From NCBI GenBank assembly GCA_016841565.1, contig JAENYX010000017.1, positions 1-52,097 on the forward strand: a stretch of DNA of 52,097 bases, read 5' to 3'. Both the position numbers and the translations under genes were made by a program. The notes under the pieces are model-generated. The model worked only from the letters and a program-made list of their open reading frames with translations, was not told the DNA's origin and made no database searches. Of the stretch, positions 37,542 through 46,837 are shown in pieces. Source of the stretch: Clostridium thermobutyricum. GTDB lineage: Bacteria; Bacillota; Clostridia; Ch29. How positions within the stretch are numbered: position 1 is the stretch's first letter; every line of letters starts with the position of its first letter.

Positions 37542-40247
37542 CTATTTGGTCTCATACCAATTTGCTCCCACCGACATCTCCACCTCCAGTGGAACCTTAA
37601 GCTCCGCTGCTCCTTCCATACACTCCCTCAAAAGTACCTTTACCCTTTCAAGCTCATCTCTGCGGGTCTCTATTATAAGCTCATCATGGACCTGCAGTAC
37701 AAGCCGGGATTTCAGTCCTTCCTTCATAAGCCTCATGTACACCATATTCATTGCCAGCTTGATAATGTCGGCTGCGGTTCCCTGTATAGGAGTATTCATT
37801 GCCAGCCTTTCTCCAAAACTCCTTATATTCCTGTTGCCGGATTTTAATTCGGGCAGATAACGTATCCTCCCCAGCATGGTCTTTACCATTCCCTTCTCCT
37901 GCCCCTCTTTTACCACCCTATCCATATATTCTTTTACACCGCTGAAGTTTTTAAAATATCTTTCTATATACTCCGACGCTTTTTTGCGTGAAATGTGCAG
38001 GTTCTGGGATAGTCCGTAATCGCTGATGCCGTATATTATCCCGAAATTGACCGCCTTGGCGCTGCTCCTCATGGCAGGGGTTACATCGGTTGTCTTTACC
38101 CCAAACACCTGGGCTGCGGTCTGGGTATGGATATCCTGTCTGTCTCTGAAAGCTTTCAGCAGATTCTCGTCGCCGGATATATGGGCCAGGACCCTCAGCT
38201 CTATCTGGGAATAATCGGCGGCTACAAACAGGTATTCCCGGCTTTCAGGAATAAATACCTTCCTTATTTCCCTTCCCAGCTGCAGCTTGACGGGTATATT
38301 CTGCAAATTGGGCTCGGTACTGCTTATCCTTCCGGTGGCGGTCACCGTCTGTTTGAAGCTTGAGTGCACCCTCCCGGTATGTGCGTTTATAGCCTTCATG
38401 AGGCCTACCGCATAGGTTGACTCTAACTTTACAAGCTGCCTGTACTCCAGCACCTTCTCTACAATGGGGTGCCTTTCCTTAAGCTGTTCCAGCACCTCGG
38501 CGTCGGTTGAATAGCCCGTTTTGGTCTTTTTCAAGGGCGGAAGACCCAGCTTTACGAATAATACATCCCCCAGCTGCTTTGTAGAATTTATATTGAACTC
38601 ATCCCCCGCCAGAGAATATATTTCTTGGGTCAGGCCATTTATACTGCTCTGCAGCTCCTGTGAATACTCTTCCAGTGCCTGCCTGTCCAGCTTGATACCG
38701 TTTTGTTCCATATAGGCCAACACCTGAATAAGAGGCAGCTCCACCCTATGGGCCAAATTCCCCATACCTGTATCTTTTATTTGCCGCTCCATAATACTTT
38801 CAAGTGCAAACATGCACCTTGCCCTGGCAGAAAGGTACCGGCACACCTGCTCCATTTCGATCAGACCAAAATCTGTGCGGTTTTTGCCCTTGCCCGCAAT
38901 CTCCTCCAGGCCGGCAATGTTTTCACCAAGATACTTCAGAACAATCTTCTCCAGCTCATACCCGCTGGTTGTCGGGTCCAGCAAATATGCAAAGACTTCG
39001 GCATCAAAGGTGTAATTGACAAGCTTAACACCCCTTTGCTCTAGGGCTATAATATCCTGCTTGAGGTGATGCCCCAGCTTCCGGATATCCCCGTCCTCCA
39101 TAACCGGCTTTATGGCTTTGAATACCTTCTCCCCTTCCAGATCGTACCCCTCATGACCTATGGGAATGTACACGCCATCCCTTTGGCTCCAGGCCATGGA
39201 TATGCCGTACACTTCAAACTCGATATCGTCATCGGTACTGGTTACAATTTCGAAGGCCATGCACTTGTTTTCCTGTATTTTTCCCAGTATTTTGTCTATA
39301 TCTTCAAGGGTTTCAAGGCAAACATAATTGCATTCTTCCGTTTCCCTTTCGGTGGTTTGAAGCGCATCCCCGGTACCGAAAAGCTTTTTTGCCCTTTCAA
39401 TAAGGCTGTTAAATTCCAGCTCGGACAGCTTTTTTACCACATCGCGGGTATCCGGGTCGGGTGATCTACATTCCTCCATATCAATGTCCACGGGTATATT
39501 CCTGTGAATGGTAGCAAGCTTTTTGCTGAGAAGGGCCTGCTGCACGTTCTGTGCAAGGTTCTCCTTAAGCTTTCCTTCGGGCATGGTGCTTATGTTATCC
39601 AGCACCGACTCCAGGCTTTGGAACTGGTGCAAAAGCTTGAGGGCGGTTTTTTCGCCAACCCCCGGAACTCCCGGTATATTGTCCGATTTATCACCCATAA
39701 GACCCTTAAGGTCTATCAATTTAACCGGTTCCAGCTTGTACCTTTCTTTCACACCCTCGGTATCGTACAACTCAAAGTCCGATACTCCCTTTTTGGTATA
39801 GACAACCTTCACTCTGCTGCTTATCAGCTGCAGAGCATCCCTGTCCCCCGTTACAATAAATACGTCCATTCCTTCCGCTTCGCCGTACCGGGAAAGGGTG
39901 CCAATTATATCGTCGGCTTCAAAGCCTGCGGCTTCAAGCCGGTTTATACCCATAACATCCAGCACGTCCTTCAATATGGGCATCTGCCGGGCCAGATCCT
40001 CGGGCATGCCCTTCCTCTGCGCCTTGTACCCGTCATACTGGTCATGCCGGAAGGTGGCTTCCTTCCTGTCGAAGGCTACGCTGATACAATCCGGACTGTA
40101 TTCCTCCAGTATCTTAAAAAGCATTGTAAGAAAGCCGTAAACGGCGTTGGTGGGCAGCCCCTGCCTTGTGGTAAGGGGCGGTAACGCATAAAAAGCCCTG
40201 TTTACAAGGCTGTTTCCATCAATAATAACCATTTTGAGATTACCCAA
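37542..40247 (-). CDS. polA: DNA polymerase I with inactive 3'-5' exonuclease domain
   Basis: 901 aa. Residues 1 to ~290 are the 5'-3' exonuclease (MVIIDGNSLVNRAFYALPPL, AGFEADDIIGTL, TGDRDALQL, LMGDKSDNIPGVPGVGEKTA). The middle domain has the 3'-5' exonuclease fold, but the first metal-binding motif reads FEIVT where active enzymes have FDTET, and the third motif's YxxxD is missing, so proofreading is probably absent, as in Bacillus and Thermus. The C-terminal polymerase has VAADYSQIELRVLAHISGD (motif A), RSSAKAVNFGIIYG (B) and QVHDELIIE (C). It serves in repair and Okazaki-fragment processing. A TTG start at 40247 with GGGAG at 8 nt; the ATG at 40232 is an alternative. Confidence 0.97.
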   Translation of the reverse strand: MGNLKMVIIDGNSLVNRAFYALPPLTTRQGLPTNAVYGFLTMLFKILEEYSPDCISVAFDRKEATFRHDQYDGYKAQRKGMPEDLARQMPILKDVLDVMGINRLEAAGFEADDIIGTLSRYGEAEGMDVFIVTGDRDALQLISSRVKVVYTKKGVSDFELYDTEGVKERYKLEPVKLIDLKGLMGDKSDNIPGVPGVGEKTALKLLHQFQSLESVLDNISTMPEGKLKENLAQNVQQALLSKKLATIHRNIPVDIDMEECRSPDPDTRDVVKKLSELEFNSLIERAKKLFGTGDALQTTERETEECNYVCLETLEDIDKILGKIQENKCMAFEIVTSTDDDIEFEVYGISMAWSQRDGVYIPIGHEGYDLEGEKVFKAIKPVMEDGDIRKLGHHLKQDIIALEQRGVKLVNYTFDAEVFAYLLDPTTSGYELEKIVLKYLGENIAGLEEIAGKGKNRTDFGLIEMEQVCRYLSARARCMFALESIMERQIKDTGMGNLAHRVELPLIQVLAYMEQNGIKLDRQALEEYSQELQSSINGLTQEIYSLAGDEFNINSTKQLGDVLFVKLGLPPLKKTKTGYSTDAEVLEQLKERHPIVEKVLEYRQLVKLESTYAVGLMKAINAHTGRVHSSFKQTVTATGRISSTEPNLQNIPVKLQLGREIRKVFIPESREYLFVAADYSQIELRVLAHISGDENLLKAFRDRQDIHTQTAAQVFGVKTTDVTPAMRSSAKAVNFGIIYGISDYGLSQNLHISRKKASEYIERYFKNFSGVKEYMDRVVKEGQEKGMVKTMLGRIRYLPELKSGNRNIRSFGERLAMNTPIQGTAADIIKLAMNMVYMRLMKEGLKSRLVLQVHDELIIETRRDELERVKVLLRECMEGAAELKVPLEVEMSVGANWYETK

Positions 40248-40313
40248 TCAAGACACTCCCTCTCGCTTCCCTTATAGTATTTCACCATAATGTGTAAAAA
40301 ACCTCCATAGAGA

Positions 40314-40374
40314 CAAAAAAAAGAAGCATCCGCTCCTTTTGTACCGGTATAATACGTAAATGTGCGGATGCTTC
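40314..40374 (-). terminator. Intrinsic terminator after the S-layer-domain operon
   Basis: On the minus strand GAAGCATCCGC and GCGGATGCTTC form an 11-pair stem around a ~30-base loop, followed by TTTTTTTT. It lies 89 nt after the SLH protein stop and just upstream of polA. Confidence 0.85.
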
Positions 40375-40462
40375 CCGGGTAGATTGATGGTTTAAGTCAT
40401 AGCAATAATACATGCTTTTTTTAACTTCCTCAAACCCTCATTTAAATCAGTACCGTTTCCCT

Positions 40463-41521
40463 TTACTTGTACGCTTCGTATACCCTTACGGCTATCAAAA
40501 CTGCCGCTTCACGGGTGCATTGAGCTTTGGGGGCAAATGTGTTGTTACCCATGCCGGTTATAAATCCGTTTTTGCCCATAAATTTTACGTTGTCCATAAA
40601 GTAGGACTCAATTTGACTTTGGTCTGCAAAGGCCGGTGCGCCTTCTATAGACATATCCGCATCGGGGTTAATGACCGTTACGGCCCTATAAAGCATGGCT
40701 GCAATCTGTTCGCGGTTGGTTAGGGTCTTAGGATCGAATTTATTGCCGCCAACGCCGTTTACAATACCTAAATTAAATGCTTTGAGTATTTCGGGATTTG
40801 TGGTATCGGTAAATGTCGATGCAGGAGCCGCCTGGGCCGTTTTGCCGGTATAAACTTCATAAAGCCTGGTGGCAAGCTCGGCAAACTCTTCCCTTGTAAT
40901 GGGACCGCTCATATTATCCTTTATGCTGTCGGTGATTAGCCCGTAACTGGCCGCCTTGTCAAGCTCGGCTGTTGCCCAGCCGGAAGCGTTCTTATAGTAC
41001 TTTTCCATGCCAATACTGGCGACATTCGAGAATGGGCTGTATATATAGTATTCTTCTACCCTCTCCTCGTCTTCGGAATAAAGATATGAATACCTTACCC
41101 TAAACTGATACACATTTGCCTTTATATCAACAGTATCCAGTTCCCCGTCATTAATTGGGTCATACGCTGCTTCACAAACTGCAAAAACCCCGGTTTCATC
41201 GTATCCGGCATGAAGTGAGTTCCCTGTTATTGTATCCCCTTCAATTTCATAATCCCATCTTCCGTTTGCCACTTTCATGTCAATCTGATAACCCGTATAG
41301 GCTTCGCCATTATCGTCCCAGTACTCTACCAGTTCCAAAATACTTTTGGGATTGTTCCATTTAAGCAGAAAATAAGGTTTGCCGTCCGGATGTTCTTTTA
41401 CCTCCACCGTTAAGCTTTGCGGGGCTTCCAGCGCTGGGCCGGCTGCCATTGCAGTTTCCCCAAGAATAGTGGTTAATGCCATTACACCAATAATGACAAA
41501 TGAAATTATTTTCCTCTCCAT
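40463..41521 (-). CDS. Secreted protein with S-layer homology domains
   Basis: 352 aa. Signal peptide (residues 1-27, ending TAMAAGPA), a fibronectin-like beta region (EAPQSLTVEVKEHPDGKPYFLLKWNNP onward to ~165), then SLH repeats. SLH signatures: WATAELDKAASYGLITDSI ... MSGPITREEFAELATRLYEVY near 185-220, GIVNGVGGNKFDPKTLTNREQIAAMLYRAV near 255, and NGFITGMGNNTFAPKAQCTREAAVLIAVRVYEAYK at the end. SLH domains bind secondary cell-wall polymer and hold the protein on the surface. Last gene of a three-gene envelope unit with 44 and 10 bp spacers. Confidence 0.92.
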   Translation of the reverse strand: MERKIISFVIIGVMALTTILGETAMAAGPALEAPQSLTVEVKEHPDGKPYFLLKWNNPKSILELVEYWDDNGEAYTGYQIDMKVANGRWDYEIEGDTITGNSLHAGYDETGVFAVCEAAYDPINDGELDTVDIKANVYQFRVRYSYLYSEDEERVEEYYIYSPFSNVASIGMEKYYKNASGWATAELDKAASYGLITDSIKDNMSGPITREEFAELATRLYEVYTGKTAQAAPASTFTDTTNPEILKAFNLGIVNGVGGNKFDPKTLTNREQIAAMLYRAVTVINPDADMSIEGAPAFADQSQIESYFMDNVKFMGKNGFITGMGNNTFAPKAQCTREAAVLIAVRVYEAYK

Positions 41522-41565
41522 TCTTTTACCTCCCTTTGTTTATATTACATTTCTGTAAACTCTCT

Positions 41566-42417
41566 TTAAAATGCCTTTCCTCCAAGGTTTCCCGTAAAGC
41601 TGCCGTCGGTTATGGTAAACCAGTGGGTGGCCCCTTCAATGAAGGACCCGGCATCCGGGACGCTGCCCAAGATGGATTCCGGCTGCGAAGCCACGTTGTC
41701 AAACCTTGCGCAGGAACCATCAGAGCCTTCGAAAATGATCCTGTAGGTACACAGACCTTCTATGGGCGTTGCTTTGTCATAGCCTGTTACGGTTTGATAG
41801 TGGTACTGGGCCGCATATCCTCCCGCAATTTCGATGTATTCAAAGACAAGGGCAAGGTCCCCGTCTTTGTACCCCTCAAGCCGCAGCGAATCGGCATCCG
41901 TATGGTACACAGCTTTAACTTCGATTGTGCTGCCTTTTGCATCGGAGAACTTTACCACATAACCGGTATCCTCATTGTGGGTAACCTCCGTATCATCGCC
42001 AAATGCAGTTTGGAACATCACCAATTCAAAGTCTGCGTCATATTTGCCAAGGCTTTTGACGGATTCTCCCATGAATTCCAATGGGAGAAGATATTCTAAA
42101 ATCTTCAGTTCTGTAACGGTGGCCATAGTCAAACTGGCTGAAACAATCTCATGCTCGTAACTCTGCTCCAGCACATAATCGTCAAATTCATATTTGGCAT
42201 CGTTATAGGCATTGTAGTTCACACTGATGATACCGTTTTGGTCACCGGCCTTGACAGGTGCCCCCGTCTGTTCCTGCTGCTCGTCCTGTCCGGCCTGTTC
42301 CGGTTCTGCCTTCCCGCTGCCCGGCGGCTCATTGCCCGCCGGCTTAGTATCGCCACCGCATGCAGCAAGGGAAAAAACCAGTAAAATTGCCAGTACAATA
42401 GTTAATGCTCTTTTCAT
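41566..42417 (-). CDS. Putative lipoprotein of unknown function
   Basis: 283 aa. Lipoprotein signal with lipobox LAACGG near residue 20, then an unstructured Gly/Glu/Gln/Pro linker (about 24-55), then a beta-rich domain of ~220 residues without motifs I recognise. Its central part (DTGYVVKFSDAKGSTIEVKAVYHTDADSLRLEGYKDGDLALVFEYIEI, in pieces) suggests an outer-surface beta-sandwich. It lies in the same unit as two exported proteins and is likely anchored to the outer face of the membrane. Function not assignable. Confidence 0.75.
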   Translation of the reverse strand: MKRALTIVLAILLVFSLAACGGDTKPAGNEPPGSGKAEPEQAGQDEQQEQTGAPVKAGDQNGIISVNYNAYNDAKYEFDDYVLEQSYEHEIVSASLTMATVTELKILEYLLPLEFMGESVKSLGKYDADFELVMFQTAFGDDTEVTHNEDTGYVVKFSDAKGSTIEVKAVYHTDADSLRLEGYKDGDLALVFEYIEIAGGYAAQYHYQTVTGYDKATPIEGLCTYRIIFEGSDGSCARFDNVASQPESILGSVPDAGSFIEGATHWFTITDGSFTGNLGGKAF

Positions 42418-42427
42418 AATGACCCCC

Positions 42428-44665
42428 CTATTTCTTTTTTATTCCGCTCCAATTGGTCCACACTGTTTCATCTCCATCGTAGGCATAGCGCCCGGTGAAG
42501 ACCTCTCCGCCGCTTTCCAGTTCGAATTCGAATGTCCCTTCGAATTCGTCTTCCCGAATCCTGCCGGAAAAGGTATCGCCGGAAACCGTTCCCTCAATCT
42601 GAAAGACCGACACATCGGTATAGGGTCTGTAAACACCGCTTACGCTTGAACCGTTCTGCGTAAGCACCATGGGGCCAAAATCCGTATACCAAACTCCTCC
42701 CCAGGCGGTTCCGGGGGAACCGAAGGAATCTGATGTTTTGACTCCCGAGAATTCAATAGAATCCTCCCAGTCTTCATAACCGTCGGGACGACACCATCCG
42801 CCAATGCTTCCGTTGGCCGATATATTGAATTCAAATGTGCCCGGTTGGTCATAATAATCAAGAGTGCCTGTAAGTTTACTGCCATTTGCCGTGCCATTTA
42901 TCACATAGTTATCGTCCCATTCACCATAGGTACCCGTTACACTGTTTCCCGTCTGTGTAAGGATTAACATGCCCATGTCTATCTTCCATACTCCTGTCCA
43001 GGGGGAACTTCCCTGCTGCTGGTTTGATGTTCCCATATCTGTTGTTGTACCCGGCGTTGTTGTTCCGGTCTGTGTGCCTGTTCCATTGCTAATATCGTTA
43101 CCGGATGCATTGCCCAAATCATAGAGTATGGTTGCGGTACTTGTATTGCCATCCCAGGACATAACGCAGCCCAGGCTTTCCCCGACAAACCGGAGCGGCA
43201 GCATTGTTCTTCCCGTATCGGATATATACGGCGCCACATCCAGGGTTTGCTCGACACCGTTTACCCTCATTACGGTACTGCCAATCCAAAGCTCGAGGGT
43301 CTTTTCGTTCAACTGAATTATTACCTTGCTCTCTGTGCCCTCCCAGCCTATGGTACCGCCCATTTCCTCAATAACAGCCCTGACTGGCAGGAAGGTCCTC
43401 CCCTCGGTAAGGACTGGTGCTGTTCCCTGGCCGGGGTCTATTTCCTTGGATATGCCGTTTACCAGCATCATCGGATCCCCGATGGTCATATTGATTATAA
43501 CTGCGCCTCCCTCCGGCGCTGCAAACACCTCATTTGACCCTTCCCCTATGCTGCTATCGCCGTAAACAGGCTTGACTATATAATAGTAGGTTGTACCGGC
43601 AGTAACCTTTGTATCATTATAGGTTATATCATTAATCCAAAAATCCGTAAGAGGCAGCTCTGTTTGTCCTCCGGGACTTGTCGCCCTGTATATATAGTAC
43701 CCCGATACCCCCCCAGAATGGGTTATGGCGTTCCAGTCAAGCTTCACATACCCGGCGCCGGCCTGTGCCTGCAATACCAGTGATGATGAAAGTCCAACCG
43801 GCTGTCCTGTTATGATACCGGTATCAAGATTAATGTCGCTTCCGGGCACCGTATTGCCATAGTTATATGTTGCATCACCCGACCCGATATTAACCTCCAC
43901 TTCATTGGAGCACCAAGACCTGTTACCTGAAAAATCATATGCATGAACCCGGAAACGATAGGTGGTTTCAGGACTGAGACCGGTAAGGTTACACGAGTTT
44001 ACACTGGAAGAAGCGCCAACCGCAAACCCTTCTCCGCTACCCATGCGATACATGTGGACTTCATAATAGTCTACTCCATCGTTATCGGTGGACTCATCCC
44101 ACTCCAGGCTTACACCGGTGCCTGTCTTGGACACCAGCCTAAGGTTGGCAGGCGCGTTGGGTATCATTGTATCGGCCTGGGTGGAGAAATTCCAGGTTGT
44201 GCTGTCGTCTATCCCGGCGTACTCATTGCCCGCCTCATCCTTGAAAGCTCCCCGGTCAATGGTAATGTGATAGGCTGTATTAAACTTAAATTTAAATGTT
44301 TCGGGTAAGTCCAGCATAACCATATTCGAAGAGTTTGCTGCCTTGCCTGCCACACTAAGGTCGCAAATACAATTATCTCCTTCAGTTTCGAATATGTGTA
44401 TCTCCTTATTGGGCTGACCCCATACCTTTTCATTAAAGGTAAGAATAAACTGGGTCATGTCGGCAGGTAATTCGGCGCCGTCATCGGCGGTATAGTAGGT
44501 TATTACCTCCGGCGCATCTATGTCGGCGACTGTTCCGGCTTTGACTGTCTCGGGGATGCATACGGCCATACCGCTTATGGTTACAGCCAGAGCAACCAAA
44601 ACCGGAAGCCATATCCGCTTAAGCTGCAAGTACTGAAATCCCCTCCTGGAAAAACTGTTAAACAT
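42428..44665 (-). CDS. Large exported protein: Ig-like, fibronectin III, copper-amine-oxidase stalk domains and C-terminal repeats
   Basis: 745 aa. N-terminal signal (membrane helix ~15-40), an SbsA-type Ig-like domain (~50-160, with STTWNFST), a fibronectin III domain (PANLRLVSKTGTGVSLEWDES onward, ~165-260), a second FnIII-like domain (GYVKLDWNAI, ~290-385), a copper amine oxidase N-terminal stalk domain with two repeats (EGRTFLPVRAVIEEMGG and TGRTMLPLRFVGESLGC, ~395-510), a Gly/Thr/Gln-rich linker, and two related ~85-residue C-terminal repeats (GVWKIDMGMLILTQTGNSVTG and GVWYTDFGPMVLTQNGSSVSG). A cell-surface scaffold or adhesin is likely; no catalytic motif seen. AAGGAGG site before the ATG. 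Confidence 0.85.
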   Translation of the reverse strand: MFNSFSRRGFQYLQLKRIWLPVLVALAVTISGMAVCIPETVKAGTVADIDAPEVITYYTADDGAELPADMTQFILTFNEKVWGQPNKEIHIFETEGDNCICDLSVAGKAANSSNMVMLDLPETFKFKFNTAYHITIDRGAFKDEAGNEYAGIDDSTTWNFSTQADTMIPNAPANLRLVSKTGTGVSLEWDESTDNDGVDYYEVHMYRMGSGEGFAVGASSSVNSCNLTGLSPETTYRFRVHAYDFSGNRSWCSNEVEVNIGSGDATYNYGNTVPGSDINLDTGIITGQPVGLSSSLVLQAQAGAGYVKLDWNAITHSGGVSGYYIYRATSPGGQTELPLTDFWINDITYNDTKVTAGTTYYYIVKPVYGDSSIGEGSNEVFAAPEGGAVIINMTIGDPMMLVNGISKEIDPGQGTAPVLTEGRTFLPVRAVIEEMGGTIGWEGTESKVIIQLNEKTLELWIGSTVMRVNGVEQTLDVAPYISDTGRTMLPLRFVGESLGCVMSWDGNTSTATILYDLGNASGNDISNGTGTQTGTTTPGTTTDMGTSNQQQGSSPWTGVWKIDMGMLILTQTGNSVTGTYGEWDDNYVINGTANGSKLTGTLDYYDQPGTFEFNISANGSIGGWCRPDGYEDWEDSIEFSGVKTSDSFGSPGTAWGGVWYTDFGPMVLTQNGSSVSGVYRPYTDVSVFQIEGTVSGDTFSGRIREDEFEGTFEFELESGGEVFTGRYAYDGDETVWTNWSGIKKK

Positions 44666-44764
44666 TTTCTCTCCTCCTTAATAATTAAACTTCTTTGCTG
44701 ATTTTTAAAAGCAAACTCCTCCCCGGTTGATTCCCCGGGATACCGCCCAATGCTTACCGGCCCT

Positions 44765-44974
44765 TTAACTATCCTGTTGACTTATCAGTACTGCCACCGC
44801 ATAGCATACTTTTCCGTCGTTATCTGTAATGGGGAAAAAAATAGCATCCTGACAGGCCGGGATACCCCTGCCAATCATTCCATAGGATTGGCTAAAGGTT
44901 TTCAGTGTATCTTTAAGGTCAAATAAGAAGACGGTTTCTCCGGCTAACACCCGCTTTATTCCATTATCATTCAA
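44765..44974 (-). pseudogene. PAS-domain fragment, remnant 2 of an AraC-type regulator
   Basis: 69 aa open frame with a TTG start and GGGAGG site. Its sequence (GETVFLFDLKDTLKTFSQ ... DAIFFPITDNDGKVCYAVAVLI) matches the last half of the PAS-type sensory domain also seen in the neighbouring relic at 45168-45605. The expected beginning of the PAS domain and any DNA-binding part are missing. It is either a decayed gene or, less likely, a short functional protein. It is listed as a pseudogene because of the truncation and the second relic nearby. Confidence 0.5.
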
Positions 44975-45167
44975 ATATATATCCCTCCCATGTCCATTAT
45001 GGGTTTTTCACCGCTAACATGTTTATATGTCGAACCGGATTTAATAAATATGGGGCATAATGCTATAATTAGTTACAGTATTGCTTTTATTTCGCTAAAA
45101 AAAGTAAGGCTATAAGTGCACCCTGAGAACTTTTGGATATTCTTCGGTCATCTTTGCTTTTATACTT

Positions 45168-45605
45168 TCAATTTTGATGCTCAAATATGTCATAATCATT
45201 CTGCCAATTGTTCCTGAAGTACTCCAAAGCTTTAACAATGCTCTCTTTTCCCCCGTATATCCTTCTGGTAATGAAGATGATTACTACATACGCCACCTCT
45301 CCCCGGCTGTCTGTTATCGGGAACCCTGTTACATCCTTGTATATGGAAGCGATATGCAATTATCTATTTTATAGCATTCTCTAATAGATTTGAGAGGCAC
45401 TTTCAAATCTGTCAGAGAAAAATATCGTTTTGTCTCAAAAACATCTTTCACCGGCTCTGTAAGGCCATACCTCTCAATATCCGGGTTTTTAAATATATTA
45501 TATTTGCCACAATCATATCTTTGCCGGCGGCTCCAAATTCAGTGAGCATGGCGTTACTTACCATGGCCGTTGTTCCATCCTTGGAATATACTTCAATTTA
45601 TTAAA
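45168..45605 (-). pseudogene. Frameshifted PAS-domain (AraC-regulator N-terminal) relic
   Basis: Reading the minus strand, EVYSKDGTTAMVSNAMLTEFGAAGKDMIV is in one frame. After a one-base loss near 45512 the next frame gives GKYNIFKNPDIERYGLTEPVKDVFETKRYFSLTDLKVPLKSIRECYKIDN in pieces. After another loss near 45360 the third gives IASIYKDVTGFPITDSRGEVAYVVIIFITRRIYGGKESIVKALEY and stops at 45168. Together these make a continuous PAS sensory domain of the sort that precedes an AraC HTH in clostridial regulators. The HTH itself is missing. Two frameshifts and truncation show decay. Confidence 0.75.
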
Positions 45606-45817
45606 CCTCCGGGTCTGGTTCGCTTTCTTCAATGGTTATAATATATAAACTGCGGATTTACTTCTTTTGAAATATTGTTGTTATTTGTTTAAATATTGCT
45701 GTTATTAAAATCAAAATCACCCCAGGGGTGATTACATGCCCGGCAATAACATATAAAATTAGGTGTGACAATAGTATCTTCAGAATATTCTTTGAAAGTT
45801 TTTTGGGGGGGTATAAA

Positions 45818-46705
45818 TTGGGCGTAGATATGCTTAAAATGATGGGTGAAGGGCCTTACCCCTTGCCCATGGACAGTTTCATCAAAAAAGTCAACATGTG
45901 CATGGATGCCGGCATCTGCATAATATCATCAAAGTCGGGTATCGATTTCCTTGAGAAGGCCCAGCATGTTCACGACAGCTACGAATTTACAGTACCTTAT
46001 ACCACAATGCCTTATCTAAGCCTGGGAGGGAAAATTTATTCCGGAGAAAAGGGTAAGATATATCCTATGAATTCAGGCCAGACTCACGGCCCCAACAATC
46101 GTATGCTCAACAGACATCTTATATCTCTAAATGTTGACAAGGATACTTTGAACGAAGTTGCCTATACAATTTACGGTAAATCCAATGTGTGTTTCAAACA
46201 TGGTAACTATGTTTTCACAAATGAACTGAAAACCATGATGAAATCATTCATCGAGGAATACAACGGCACCCAGCCCGGCCGTAAACTGGTTCTTAAAAGC
46301 CTTAGCACACAAATAGTGGTGTATCTGCTCAGGCATATTGAAAATAACATGCCCACCCTTATATCGTCTGACTATAATACTTCAAAGAAGAATATAGATA
46401 AAGCTATTGAATACCTGAGAGATCAGTACGATAGGGAATACTCTCTTGAAGAAGCGGCTAAGGTGGCCTACTTAAGTCCTTATCATTTTATTAAGGTTTT
46501 CAAATCCTACACGGGTAAGACCCCCTATGAATATCTAATGTATGTCAAAATCCAAAAGGCAAAGGAACTTTTGAGCTCAAACAATCTGAGTATAACCGAA
46601 ATATGTTTTGCATGCGGATTTAACAACCCAAGCAATTTCTCTACCTTTTTCAAACGGAAGGTAGGGGTTGCGCCTTCCGGGTATCGTAAAATCATGAACA
46701 GATAA
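45818..46705 (+). CDS. AraC-family transcriptional regulator
   Basis: About 295 aa. TTG at 45818 with a GGGGGG run 6 nt upstream; the ATG at 45830 is the alternative and the frame is open from 45728. The N-terminal half (residues ~5-175) looks like a cupin-type sensing domain with HDSYEFTVPY and HGNYVFTNE. The C-terminal ~100 residues hold two HTH motifs: YSLEEAAKVAYLSPYHFIKVFKSYTG and LSITEICFACGFNNPSNFSTFFKRKVGVAPSGYRK. This is a one-component sugar- or stress-type regulator; the ligand is unknown. It points away from the PAS relics and has no adjacent target gene on its strand. Confidence 0.88.
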   Translation: MGVDMLKMMGEGPYPLPMDSFIKKVNMCMDAGICIISSKSGIDFLEKAQHVHDSYEFTVPYTTMPYLSLGGKIYSGEKGKIYPMNSGQTHGPNNRMLNRHLISLNVDKDTLNEVAYTIYGKSNVCFKHGNYVFTNELKTMMKSFIEEYNGTQPGRKLVLKSLSTQIVVYLLRHIENNMPTLISSDYNTSKKNIDKAIEYLRDQYDREYSLEEAAKVAYLSPYHFIKVFKSYTGKTPYEYLMYVKIQKAKELLSSNNLSITEICFACGFNNPSNFSTFFKRKVGVAPSGYRKIMNR

Positions 46706-46837
46706 CCTACTCCAGAGCAGAGGGACAGATCCCTTGTACCAAATACAAAAACGGGTACCCCTACAAATAATGCCCTGCCGGCATCTAATCAACCGATAGA
46801 GCATTATCGAACCAATTACTGTTCCCTGCTTTATATT

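Noticed and set aside
37542..40190. Several long plus-strand frames inside polA
   Set aside because: All are antisense to a complete DNA polymerase I gene and lack start signals.
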